Assembly (NCBI GenBank): GCA_019055375.1
Contig: JAHQIW010007148.1
Location: 62,001 to 126,000, forward strand
Length of the DNA stretch: 64,000 nucleotides
Reading direction: 5' to 3'
Origin: Parelaphostrongylus tenuis
Taxonomy: Eukaryota > Nematoda > Chromadorea > Rhabditida > Metastrongylidae
The notes beneath the pieces are model-generated. The model saw nothing but the letters and a program-made list of their open reading frames with translations, was not told the origin of the DNA and made no database searches. Position numbers and translations under genes: made by a program. Shown here in pieces: positions 24,761 through 35,700 of the stretch. The stretch's first letter is position 1, and each line of letters opens with the position of its first letter.

Positions 24761-25082
24761 TTTATATATACGTGCATCTATGTGTTTGATTATGTATAAA
24801 GGGTGTGCAAAAGTTCGCAAATTTTTATTCTACTGATTTTATCATTGGAATGATAATCAGTAATTGATGTAGTTAATTTCCTTAAAGCCCTTGTTTATTT
24901 TGGTCTAGAGTATCTTTTACTTATTTGCCAATTTTCAGTTTTGCTAGAGTTACCAATCGCGAGCAGTATTTGTCGTTAGCGCACGTCAGAGCCGAATCTC
25001 TCCATACTCGCCATTCGACGTCAACTTTCAAGAGGGATAGCAGAAATCCCCAGTGGTCTATCAAAGAAGACTGACTTATAAA

Positions 25083-25125
25083 GCCCGATACAGGTGTTTC
25101 GATTTTGCGACCTGGTCACTCGGGC
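25083..25125 (-). ncRNA. Hammerhead motif, family 1, left arm, decayed
   Basis: On the - strand: GCCCGA pairs perfectly with UCGGGC. GAA, stem III and A17 are kept. The first box reads GUGACCA instead of CUGACGA, so the core is broken. Confidence 0.5.
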
Positions 25126-25570
25126 AGGTACCCTTTTCGTCTTCTGCTGGTCCTTCGTGGGTGCTACAGTCACCACACTAAGAGTTAGCGACGACGAACG
25201 TTCGACACTCTATGCCCGTCGAAACCATCACCGAACACAGAGCGTTCTACACTCGATTGTCCTTGGCTAGTATATTTATTATATCATATCTTTCGTTTCG
25301 AGTGTTTTCTTAGGACCACACCTCAAATTTCAATATGCCTGGTAATTATTTTTTGAGTCACTCATGTTAGTGGTCTATCAGCTGTGGTCTTAAGAAAACA
25401 CACGAAACGAAAGATATGATATATTAAATATATTAGCCAGAAACAATTGAGTGTACAACACTCTGTGGTCGGTGATATTCTCACTGGACATAGAGTGTAA
25501 ACGTCGCTAACTCTTATTGTGAGGACTGGAGCACCCACACAGGATTGGCAAAAGATCACAAAGGGCATCT

Positions 25571-25612
25571 GTCCGATTGACGAGATCGCAAGATCGAAAC
25601 ACGTTTATCGGG
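25571..25612 (+). ncRNA. Hammerhead motif, family 1, right arm, two changes
   Basis: GUCCGA, UUGACGA (C3 to U), perfect stem II GAUC-GCAA-GAUC, GAA, ACACGUUU (one palindrome base changed), A17, UCGGGC. Near-complete helices with a damaged core. Confidence 0.55.
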
Positions 25613-26311
25613 CTCTATAAGTCAGCCCTCTTTGATACACTGACATGGGTGGCTCAAAAAAATAATTACCAGGCATATTGAATTTTGAGCTGTGGTCTCA
25701 AGAAAACACTCGAAGCGAAAGAAATCCTCAGTACCGAAACCATAGGCCACAATCATTTTCCAGCCTCTGCGATGATCTGGGCCAACATTTAAGCCATCAA
25801 AAACGCCGTTGGTCTTCATCAACGGAAACGTCAAAATTAACGCTGCCGATTATTACCAGCAAGTCACGGGGCGTACAAGAGCCTTAGAGCACTCAACACT
25901 TTAGTGGCGAAAGATTTACGCTTCAGTAGAACTGAGCTTTTGCGCATTCGGTCCGTTAAAGGTTTGCCATCTGTCAAAAGCAGTTTTCAAGCTGTTGGCG
26001 CTAGGTCAATTGGCCCTCAAATTCGACTTATCCTAACCCAATGGACTACTCCGTGTGGTCCATACTGGGAGAGAAAGTCTTGACTACTCGCTGCACTAGC
26101 GTAGACGCACTTTGAAAGTCTCTGACAGCTTTGACACGAAATTACGGTGAAAACGTGAGCAAGCATCTTGTGAAGCTCAACTACTTCGATTCGTTAGTTT
26201 CACCATCCATAACTTAAGCACAACTGAAAATTCTTTCGAACTCTCACACACTGTGAATGTATAATAGATATTATATGTATATTATATCTATCATAAATAT
26301 TATATATATAT

Positions 26312-26611
26312 GAATGAAGCTCTGAAGCTCTCGGCGTTGATCAATCTCTGAGGGATGCGCCATGCATTCGACTTCAATTTTAACTTCGTTTGAGGTGATT
26401 GAATGCATATCTGGCCTTTACAGTGACTCGCGGTGGCCTCCCGCTGAACCGAGTCAGTGCTGCTTATCCTCCCAGACAAATCTGAGACCTGTCTGGTACC
26501 AATTTACCGACCTCGAAGGGATGGATGGCTTGGTGAGCCATGAGCGCGAGATCGAACCATTGACCTCGTATGCGACGCAGAGCACCTCTAACCACTGCGC
26601 CACATGCGCTC
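26312..26611 (-). repeat. SINE-A, full length
   Basis: Same order as 23267-23570: head with GGCGCAGTGG, B box GGTTCGATCTC, body, and a shortened tail. AT-rich microsatellite flanks both ends (about 26250-26310 and 26615-26632). Confidence 0.85.
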
Positions 26612-27096
26612 TTATTATATATATATATATATTCTATTTTACGCGACCCGTCCTCATCAGTAACCTTATACCGCGCATCACTAAATGGGCGTGTGAGACA
26701 CCAACCTACACAGTCCTTTGAACGTGGATTTTTTTTGTCACTTGACAAACTGTCAAGAATGGCCGACTGAGAAAAGAAAAGAGCCGTAAGATCACTTCAA
26801 ACTTATACTTAAACGATATTTTCGTGACGAATTATTCATAGTTCATTTGAAATGCAAATTAGTTGCACTTTGTCAAGAATGTGCTCTCCCATTGTTAATC
26901 AGCCAAATGTCGCAGCTGATAAATGCCGATAAAACATTTTTTTAGTGTCGCTCATATCAGCATTCTTCAATAGTACGAATTCCACCTGAGTTCGGGTAAA
27001 ACCCATAAACAAGTGAATAAAAGATGTTAAGCAATCTATCTCATAATTATTTTTTGAGGCAATATGTCATGTGGTCTGTTAATGGGACCGTGTACA

Positions 27097-27141
27097 GCCC
27101 GATGCACGTGTTTCGACTTTGAGCAGTCTCGTCAGTCGGGC
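27097..27141 (-). ncRNA. Hammerhead ribozyme, family 1, one change
   Basis: On the - strand: GCCCGA, CUGACGA, stem II GACU-GCUCAA-AGUC, GAA, ACACGUGC (U16.1 changed to C), A17, then UCGGGC pairing perfectly with GCCCGA. Only the 15.1-16.1 pair is lost. Confidence 0.65.
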
Positions 27142-27391
27142 ATAGCCAATCCTCTTGGGGTGATCCAGTCTTCCACTAAGAGTAGGTGACGACGAACGAT
27201 TCACAATGCGGGCAGATGAAAAAATTACTAGGTCGGCAGTGTTGTACATTCGATTGTTCTAAGAAGAACAGTGTGCAACACTGCCGATTTAGTGATTTAT
27301 TTTACTTGACGGCTGTGTAAATTGTTCGTCGTCCCTACTCTTGGTGGGGGACTGGAGCACCCCGAAAGGATTGGCTAAAAAGGAAGGGCCT

Positions 27392-27436
27392 GCCCGACTG
27401 ATGAGGCTGCTCAAGGCCGGAACACGTGTATCGCGC
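27392..27436 (+). ncRNA. Hammerhead ribozyme, family 1, one core change
   Basis: GCCCGA, CUGAUGA, stem II GGC/GCC, GGA in place of GAA (A13 to G), palindrome ACACGUGU, A17, UCGCGC with one mismatch to GCCCGA. It is the outward partner of 27097-27141. Confidence 0.6.
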
Positions 27437-27624
27437 TGTACAAGAGCCTTTTAACAAACCACATTACATGCTGACTCAAATAATAATCATGAGTTATATT
27501 GTAATTTGAGAGTGGTCTCAAGAGAATATTTCAAATCAACGGTTTGATGTTGAGCAATGTTAACACACTGTGTTGACCAGAACAATAGGTCGCAAAAGTT
27601 TTTTTGACTTAGTGATTTGTGGTT

Positions 27625-27960
27625 TTATACTCAGGCATATTGAAATTTGAGCTGTGGTCTTAAGAAAACACTCGAAATGAAAGATATGTTATATTAAATA
27701 TACTAGCCACGAGCATTCGAGTGTACAAAACTCTGTGTTTGGTGAGTTCTTCACTGAACATAGAGTGTAAAACGTACGTCGTCGCTAACTCTTATTGTGA
27801 GGACTGGAGCACCCACAGAGATTAGCAAAAGACGAGAAAGGGTAACTGCCCGACTGACGAGATCGCAAGATCGAAACACGTGTATCGGGCTCTATAAGTC
27901 AGCCCTCATTGACAGACCACTGACATGCGTGGCTCAAATAATGATTACTCAGATTGGAAT
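27625..27960. mobile_element. Ribozyme family 1 element, right half only
   Basis: Starts with the central phrase caggcatattgaaatttgag, then gaaagatatgttatattaaa and gagtgtacaaaactctgtg, and ends with the right-arm ribozyme and gctctataagtcagccctca. The left arm is absent. Confidence 0.65.
27848..27890 (+). ncRNA. Hammerhead ribozyme, family 1, fully intact
   Basis: Best copy in the window. Stem I is GCCCGA (27848-27853) with UCGGGC (27885-27890), six perfect pairs. CUGACGA is at 27854-27860. Stem II is GAUC-GCAA-GAUC (27861-27872), four pairs closed by a GNRA tetraloop. GAA is at 27873-27875. Stem III ACACGUGU (27876-27883) is palindromic. H17 is A at 27884, and cleavage is predicted after it. 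Every conserved hammerhead core position is present. Type I topology, as in schistosome and Penelope-like element hammerheads. Confidence 0.9.
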
Positions 27961-28104
27961 GTAAATAGGAACTTTGTCTGCTGTAATGAATGGGCGATGT
28001 TCCCTTGGGATTACACGTACGCAGTGGATTCCAGTCGATGTTGAAGTGAAGACAGAGTTCATACTTTGATAACCAATTTTCCCTTTACCTCGGTATTTTC
28101 AGTT

Positions 28105-28215
28105 AATGATAGTTCTTCTATGATTGAGCTAATACCACAAGGTTAATATGACAAGTTTATTTGGTTAACGTTTCGACGTCTTCATCTCCTTTCGAACTGA
28201 TGATTCAAGTCTGTT
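28105..28215 (-). repeat. Family 5 repeat fragment with decayed hammerhead-like core
   Basis: gattgagctaataccacaagg resembles the foldback end near 52935. It then has ggttaacgtttcgacgtctt: GAA, ACGU and AACC survive on the - strand, but the CUGANGA box is not recognisable. Confidence 0.35.
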
Positions 28216-28609
28216 GTCCGTAATCGTTCGTTTTTCGTTGTGTTTGTCTTCGTTGTTGATTGAATCGGATCTTTTTCGGTGGATCACCGCTCGAATGAAG
28301 AGCCTAATCGCGGATATCCTCACATACGAGACCATTGTTGTGATGTTGATCGGCTGTTGACAAAACGATAATATTCAGAACAGAATTAGTGAACCATTAT
28401 TAGAACTAGGTTGATATTTAACATATTCCGCATGCATAATGAAGATTCGCGAAGGCCTGACAACTAATAAAAAAAACGTAATTTTCTTCTAAGAAAATCA
28501 CATACCATTTTTAGTGCCCTAAAGTGATGAAGAGCCTCGTCGTCTTGAGGTGCAAGATGAGTCATTTACCTTATGTGTTTTTCTGTGCGGCTTTTGAACC
28601 ATCAGACTA

Positions 28610-29199
28610 ATTGGGTCGTTTCAGTAAGTTTTGACGCCAGAGGAATAAACACCAGATTTACTAATCAGAAGCAATTAAGATTGCATAATTTTGGTATCGT
28701 CTAAGTGCGTATTTTTTGCAAACATTATGGTATACAACTTGCCTATACTTCTCTAGGATATAGCTGTCTTGAGAACGAATTCGCCTGCTGCTTATTGACG
28801 AATGGTGCGTATGGGAAAATGGTAGTGTAGCGGTGCGGAAAATCTGTGGAGCTTGGGGCGATGATGCGTTTGCAAGGACGACGAGGAAGTGGTAGGCGAA
28901 GTTTAAAGCTGGAGAGAACAGTCTCGAGGATTAGTCACGCTCTGGCCATCCACAGGAAGCTCCATTAATCTTGCGCACCCTTTCACTATCATTTTCTCCT
29001 ATGCGCAATTCGTGCTTGAGTAGCAAGCAAATTTGTTCCCACGACAGCTGCAACTTGAAGCAAGTATGGGCAAGTTTTATACCAAAATGTTTTGAAGAAA
29101 ATGCGCAGTTGAACGATACCAAAATCATGCAATTTTAATCACTTCTGGTTAAAATTTGGTGTTTGCTGCTCTAGTGCCAAAACTCATAGAACGACCTAA
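28610..29199. mobile_element. Mariner-derived foldback element
   Basis: The ends resemble mariner terminal repeats. The left starts ttgggtcgtttcagtaagtt; the right, on the - strand, starts TTAGGTCGTTCTATGAGTTT. Each arm carries, in opposite orientation, the start of a mariner transposase reading frame. The arms meet head-on near 28960, so the element is a palindromic derivative unable to make transposase. Confidence 0.7.
28773..28966 (+). pseudogene. Mariner transposase N-terminal fragment (helix-turn-helix), two stops
   Basis: The + frame reads IRLLLIDEWCVWENGSVAV, then RKICGAWGDDAF, a stop at RKW-stop, AKFKAGENSLED, a stop, and SRSGHPQE. This is the order of the DNA-binding half of mariner-family transposases (helix-turn-helix, then a W-x-KF-x-G-D/E-SLED-x-x-RSGRP-type linker). 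The catalytic DD34D half is absent and two in-frame stops are present. The - strand partner starts near 29074 (LSWEQICLLLKHELRIGEND). Confidence 0.75.
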
Positions 29200-29660
29200 A
29201 ATCGATAGTATTTCAAATGTGCGTTGTGCAGAGATTCTTTTTTAAGATGTGTTAACATTATTATGGAATAAATTTATCAAAAAAAAAACTTTGGAGCTAT
29301 CACATTCAATCGAACATATCACAATAGGACGGACTATTCTATTTACAATTGAAAGAGATGTCGAATAGGGAACAATAGAGAAACAAAGACTGCTCTCTCT
29401 CGGAAATGAGTACGCACATTAAGGTAGATTGAGATTATGTAGTCAACATGTACTTTATATTTATAAGCAATTAATATCATATTAAGTGATAAACGGGATT
29501 TTTCTACGATGATACTTATTTCCTTCGTGAATGACTCACTCAGAAAACAGAAGTTATGACAGAAAGACTCCGATAAAGTGTGATTATTTCAGAAAGATGA
29601 AGATAAAAATGCAAAAACAAAGGATGAAAAATGGGAGGAAAAGGAAGATGACGGCAAAAA

Positions 29661-29786
29661 TCACTGAGGATAGCCTTTTTCATATTTCCTCAATCGTCCA
29701 GTAGCCAGAATCTTGTCGTTGATGACGTTCATCGTGAAGAGCGCGGCGATACCAAGGAAACAAGCGACGATGATTCCTGCCAAGGC
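29661..29786 (-). CDS. MARVEL-like gene, last exon (helix 4 and C-terminus)
   Basis: The acceptor AAATTTCAG precedes GCC. It encodes ALAGIIVACFLGIAALFTMN, then VINDKILATGRLRKYEKGYPQ and TGA. Codon choice is clearly coding (many GTC, ATC, GCC codons in AT-rich surroundings). Confidence 0.88.
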   Translation of the reverse strand, partial: ALAGIIVACFLGIAALFTMNVINDKILATGRLRKYEKGYPQ

Positions 29787-32700
29787 CTGAAATTTTGTTT
29801 AGGAGTCATTCTAGAATCACTGTCTCCGACTTCAACCATGTAATTCCAAGGATGCGATTCGGTCTCTATGATTTTGAATTAATTATATCCACTGGTTCTG
29901 TGCCCCATTGTTCTAATGTTAGTGTTGAAGATGGGTTTTTCTAGATCAAAGGACAGCTGACATTTGGCTAAAAAAATTCTTAGAGCGACATAGGGGCACA
30001 CTATAAAATTGTATTCAAATTAAATTTGTGCTTATGTATTCACAAATATGTGATGTAGCACACTTCTTTAGTTTGTTTGCCTTGCAACTGGTATATATTT
30101 TTCAAAAAAATGATTTTGTTCTCTCTAACACTATTAGGCCGTTCCATAAGTTTGGCAGTAGAGTTATAAACACCAAATTTATTAGCCAAGAAGGATTGAA
30201 ATTGCATAAATTTCATGTCGTTCAACTGAGCTTTTCTTGTAAACATTTTGATTTTCAACGTGCCTATATTTGCTTCAAGATGAAGCTGTCGTGGGAAAAA
30301 ATTTGCTTGCTACTTATGCACGAATGGCGCGCGGGGGAGAACGCTAGTTAGGCGGCAGGCAAGTTTAGTGGAGCTTCTGGTGGACAGTCTGAACCCGACT
30401 GATCCTCTATATATTCTCTCCAGCTTTGAAATTCGCCAATCTCTTCCCAGCCATCCTTTCTGCAACGCTATTATCGCTCTAAGCTTCATTAATTTAGCGC
30501 GCCACTTCACTAGCATTCCCCCAAGCGCTAATCGTGCATAAGTAGTTGTTGAAGCTATAGAAGTTTTAAGCCAAAATATTCCTAAAAAATGTGCAATTCA
30601 AAAATATTAGCAATTCCCAAGACCGACTGTCTATCAACCTCGGCATGCTTCAATATGATTCTTGATTTTCTTCTTCAAGCAGAACACGAGGTGTTAAATT
30701 AAACAGTCATCGAGTACTGGATGTTCAAATGAAAGTGCTCCGCGCCTGTCTACGAAGCAAGCAGGACAATTTGTACGCTATGCTGAAGAAGTGTGCGGCG
30801 AAGGAATATTATTGTGATCAGTATTTGGAAGGCAACCTTTGGAGGAGAATTATTGGCTCTGAAGACGGTGAACTGCCGAAACGTCAGCTGTCGAATAAAG
30901 TTTAATGTAACACGTCGTGTTCTGCTCAAAGAAGAAAATCAGGAATCAAAAATATTAAATTCAAGCAATTCTAGCAACTTCTGGTTGATAGATTTGGTGT
31001 TTATTGTTCCAGTGTCGAAACTTGTGGAATGTCCTAATATATTAACAAAACTAGGCAGCATTTCTGCATTAATAACAAACTAGAATAAGGAGTATACACT
31101 CAAGAGAATTGAGTGGTGAGCAAAAACACGGCTTCAGCCTGGAATCGAACCCGCTTTTATCCACACCGGGGACGCGTGCTAATACCACTACACCGCTGAG
31201 GCACATTTGCACCATTACTCAATCTTAAACATCTCTATGTTATTTATCAGCCACTAACCTTTAACAGGTTTGGTCGGGCATGCGATATCGCTTTATAATC
31301 CCTGTTGAGCTGACAGCCACTGTAATAACTAGTACTCGAAATTTCTGATATTTTACTCGATTTTCCGCAGTGTTATGATATTTCGTATATACGTAAGAAA
31401 ATTGAGTGATGAGCAAAAACGCGGCCCCAGTTGGAAGTCAAACCCGTTTTTTATCCATATCGGGGATGCGTGCTACTACCACTACACCACGGAGGCACAT
31501 TTGCACCACCACTCATTCTGTTTTTGCTCACCACTCAGTTCTCTTAGGTATATACGAAACATCATAACACTGCGAGATATGCAGTAAAAATACTAAAAAT
31601 TTTGAGTAGAATAAGGAGTAATCCTTATGCTTAGCGTAATGTATTTTTCACACCCCGCAGGTACAAACAGATCTTCAGAGTTGGCTTTGTCGTGCACCTT
31701 CAAGAAGCTCAACATTTTTGAAACTTCCCTTTTACTACAACATGTTCGCTACATATTCACAAACTATAAGGATAAACCGCTTGGTATTGATTATTCTCTC
31801 AAAGATGTACCATGTTTTCAGTTAAATTAAGCATCATCATAGGTGATTGAATGCATATTCGACTATACAACGACTTGCGGTGGCCTATTGATATATCAAA
31901 TGCGCGCTTTCATTCTTCCACAAAAGTCTAGCACCAAACGGTAGTTCTCCGTTATCTGCGGACAAATGAAGAAACGACCCTTTTCGTTGGACGAGAACTT
32001 TTCATAAGAGTATTGGTAATTATTCGAAAACCTAAATATCTGGATACTGCGTTACGTGACCGCTTTTTTGAAAAGCTTTTATAACACTATGGCAGACAGA
32101 AAAGATTTGCGTTCTGCGCACGCGTATTTCGTAGGAGAGAAGTGTTTCTTGGAATTTTGAGTTACCATTTGATAGCGTAAGTATCGACAATTCCAACGCT
32201 ATGCTTATTCATTATTTGTTGAATTTATTTTATTGATCCGTCTTCACACTGTTTTCGTGCGGATCCCACTACTCCTACCATTCAGTTCGCTTTTTCGTCT
32301 TCTTCTTGAGCGTCGTAGAATACTGGTTGAGTAGCGGGGGGAAAGTGGGAGTGAAACTAGGCTCCACGTGCACCGCCCCGAGCATCACAACACTCGGCTA
32401 CGGCGTCCCCTATCCATTATAGTCTGTGAACATCCTAAGGGACCACGTGTATCATATATGATACACGACTGTTTGGAGATCTTTCTCGCTGGATGCAAGT
32501 TTTCTGTTAGACATTTAGTAAACATTGAATAGCTCAAATCTCTGCGATTCAGTGATGTGTTTAATTTTGAAACAGACTCCTTATCACGTTGTAGTTTCAA
32601 AAATAAAGTTATGTTTCACACTCAACTTGCTTCATTTGTCCGCTAGAGTTTCGATATGGTTCTTCACTAAAGCTTTACCAATCATTAGATAGCACAAATT

Positions 32701-35700
32701 TTGAGGCTTTTGATGACGAATTTATTGTTTTGAACGGTTATCATAAAACGCTGTAAGAGCGAAAAGAATATTACATTTAACGCCCAAAATGTTACTCCGC
32801 CGCTTGGACGTCATAGGTAGTTTATTAGTAAACTACTTCTTTTAGAAACCTCCATTTTTCAAAGGTGATACCATGTCTTGAGAAAAAAAGCAAGCTTTGA
32901 ACTCTTGATGTGCATTTGCATCGTCTGTCTTGCGAAAACTTAGCTTGAAAGCACATCTTCTACAACTAAACACCTCTGATATAAGTCTATATGGAGGTTA
33001 TTGTAGTACGTAAATTGTGTAAGTGTAGGAAGAGCGCGCGGTCATCATTGCGTAAAATACGGTACTTCCTCTTCAACACCCGTAATCATAAAAACGTGTT
33101 TTTTGATCTTTTCAGACATTTTGATAGTCACTAAAAAGCTCAAATATCAAAAATTTGAAAACTGTATATTAAGAACCGAGGGAGGGTGCTACTGATGAGT
33201 CCCAATAGGACGAAATAGGCGCCTATATAGCCCTAGACCTATCGGCTCAAAACAAGTAATATCCTTATCAGTACATATTAATCTTTGGAACTCCTTTATA
33301 TAACGTTGTAAGAGTAAGAAGAAAATATTATTTCACACGCAAGCATATTTCGACGAGCAAAGCTTCCGCAGAAAAAGTTTAGCGATTTTTCAAAAGCACA
33401 AATTTCGCTAAAGTTAATGGTATTTTCGGTCTTGAAGGAAAACTTTTTATCACGCTGCAACGCTGAAATTAAAATCGTATTGCTCATGCGGCGCGTACGC
33501 CTTTCACTGGTATGTGATGGATTTCGCAACATTGGCATTGAGCCGTCGATGTTCAATAATCAGTCGATAGCTCAAAAGTCGAGAATTCCATTACTGTGTC
33601 TGCTTTATGAAAAACGTTTCTTGGCGAGTTGTAGAAACAAGAAAGAATTGTGTTGCGATATGTGTACTTTTCGCTGGTCACAGCTTTCCTCTCGGGCTTT
33701 CGTACCCATTCGATAGCGAAAATCTTAGCGATTTCAATGATATACTTGGTTTTTGAGGTAGACTTCTCAGTGCATCGTTACAGCTAGAAGAATACTGGGT
33801 TTTACACTCGACACGCTTCACACGCGACCTGTAAATTGTGCTGCGCGATCGACATGGCGCCTAGTGTGATTCTCAAAAATCTTTTACTGTAACAACGCAC
33901 TAAGACGACCTTCTCAAAAACCAAGAGTATCATTGTAATTGTTGAGATTTGTACTATCGAATGGTTATTGCATGTCTGAATGAAAAGCTTGTTCAGCAAA
34001 AGATGCTTGAGTGTGAAATAAAATTTTTTTTCACCTTTACAGTATAATATAAAAACCATTTGAAAAATAAAACACAGCCTTCACATCCTCGAAAGTCAAG
34101 GTGTCGAATAATTGCTAAAACGTCAAAAAAGAATAAAAACAATATTTTTTCTCTTGAATATGGGCGTGAATAGGGGAAAGTACCGAAGATACTTCTTTGG
34201 AGAGATATACTTTTGAACAATAGATTGTAATGTAGATGTTCTAAGGCTTCACTCAAACACGATTGTCCCTACACGGTCAGAATTCTTTGACGATCCATAG
34301 GTTTTTAACTTTTTTCTTCACATATGTCAACTCCAGATGATTGTAAATCAACGAATGACTCATATAAATTTAGCTATGGTGAAAATTATCTATGAGGTAG
34401 CATCGCGTACAGCATCCCTTTGTACAAATCAATATCATTGATTGATTGCCAATTTCAGTATGATGTGCGTATTGAACCAGCTTTTTTTTCATACAAGACA
34501 CGTATATCTAAGCCAAAAGCAGATGAGCAGCAGAGAAAATCTTGTTCTATCAAAGTGATGCAAGAATTTCGAAGATTTTCGCAAAACGGAGAGAGAAATC
34601 TTCATCAAATAACGATCGCGCAATTCGCCTTGGCGTATCGCTTTTCATAGAGGTCTCCTAGGGGCTTAAGCCTTACCGAGGTTCTTACGTCAGAACCATA
34701 CGTACGTCTGGTAAACATCACCCGCTTCATCACTGGCCCACGCCTCACTTTATAGCAGGAATGGGAGACGTTGTTTGAGGTGCTAGCGCATGATATCGTG
34801 TCACCACTATTTCTTCCAAATTTCACTTTCATTTCCACTTTCACATATGCACTACCAGCTGTAATCCTCGACTGAAAAAATGGTGATAACACAATTTTAT
34901 GTGCTATCACCATAAACGTCTCCCCATACGTGCTATAAAGTACGGTTCATTGGGGGCGTGGGCCACTGATGAAGCGGGTGACACCGCCAAACCGTACGTA
35001 TGGCTCTGACGTAGCAGACTCGGTAAGGTTTCAAACATTCTCACAAACTATATTGAATGTTTACAGTGAGGTTCAAAAGCAATCGATGAAATGGACTGCT
35101 TTGCTATTTTCTGCAAAGGCCGTTTCACTGCAGTGTAGCACGAAAAATAAGATGGACTTTCCCATACGCAGCGTATTTGTTTGTCGGCTGGTGTGTGCCA
35201 TGGCTTGATACGGTTTTGTGTGGTAGATCGATCGATCGATTTCTCTGGCTCATTACACATTTGGTGTAAAATTTTTGTTATTTGACTTGCGATTTTTTCT
35301 CCGCTTTGAGAGAACTCCAAATAAAACGTATGACTCTGATACTACTAGATCTCCTCTACACGGTCGTATGCTTCGTGCCTCCAGAAAAGTAGTAATTATA
35401 AGCGCACGGCAGGTGTAAAACATATTTTTATTTTAAACACCATAGCGTTATAAAAGGTTCTTTCCAAAAAGATGCAGATAGCACATTAACCAAAGATGTA
35501 ATCTTTCGATTGACTGCTAATATTCATATGAAAAGTCCTTGTCCAGCGAAAGGGGTCGTTTTTTCACTAGTTCTCGGATAACGGAAAGGAACCCAGCGAA
35601 CTACTGACTCCACAACTATGGAGGTGTGGTGACCTAGTGACGCGTGTTCGAACCTGAAACGCGATCAGTCCTAAGCTCTCGCGTGGCACCCCCAACCATG

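Larger units (their letters stand above)
25055..25700. mobile_element. Foldback element, ribozyme family 1
   Basis: Left arm from gacttataaagcccgatac, right arm ending gggctctataagtcagccc; arms about 250 bp, imperfect. The inner parts, with atatcatatctttcgtttcg on the left and aaacgaaagatatgatatat on the right, are also inverted. Each arm has one outward-facing hammerhead. No coding sequence. Confidence 0.65.
27040..27520. mobile_element. Foldback element, ribozyme family 1
   Basis: Outer ends are inverted: ctcataattattttttgagg on the left and tcaaataataatcatgag on the right. The ribozymes at 27097-27141 (-) and 27392-27436 (+) face outward about 300 bp apart. Confidence 0.7.
22036..29660. 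other. Region between the stop codons of flp-14 and the MARVEL-like gene
   Basis: Convergent intergenic space. In order: possible flp-14 3' UTR (22036 to about 22420), AT-rich DNA with an R1 phrase at 22650-22730, a SINE and AT-microsatellite cluster (22880-23735), R1 copies (24440-24760), then ribozyme elements (25055-25700, 27040-27520, 27625-27960) and a mariner foldback (28610-29199). The block 25700-26280 has no recognisable content. Confidence 0.6.
30134..31037. mobile_element. Mariner-derived foldback element with nested insertion
   Basis: The left terminal repeat ttaggccgttccataagttt (30134) and the right one (TTAGGACATTCCACAAGTTT on the - strand, ending 31037) are both flanked by TA, the usual mariner target duplication. 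The left half encodes a transposase start (KLSWEKICLLLMHEWRAGEN, 30280-30345); an inverted copy lies at about 30490-30560. A family-5 element occupies about 30615-30955. Confidence 0.75.
34664..35040. mobile_element. Foldback element, ribozyme family 4
   Basis: The left arm starts ccttaccgaggttcttacgt; the right arm ends with the complement, tctgacgtagcagactcggtaagg shortened here to gcagactcggtaagg. Each arm has a hammerhead-like motif facing outward. The centre has gtgataacacaattttatgt and gtgctatcaccat, a smaller inverted pair. Confidence 0.6.

Noticed and set aside
25700..26250. Possible endonuclease fragment (GLNVGPDHRRGWKMIVAYGF on the - strand)
   Set aside because: The GPDHRR phrase recalls LINE endonucleases, but the flanking frame closes quickly and no other motif is present.
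26362..26748. Frames of 94-119 codons on both strands; similar ones at 23423-23848 and 61472-61744
   Set aside because: All lie in SINE-A copies, and the similar peptides reflect the repeat, not a protein family.
31125..31200. Possible tRNA gene on the - strand
   Set aside because: The A box, B box and acceptor pairing are good, but no regular anticodon arm forms, and the module recurs in a foldback at 31400-31500.
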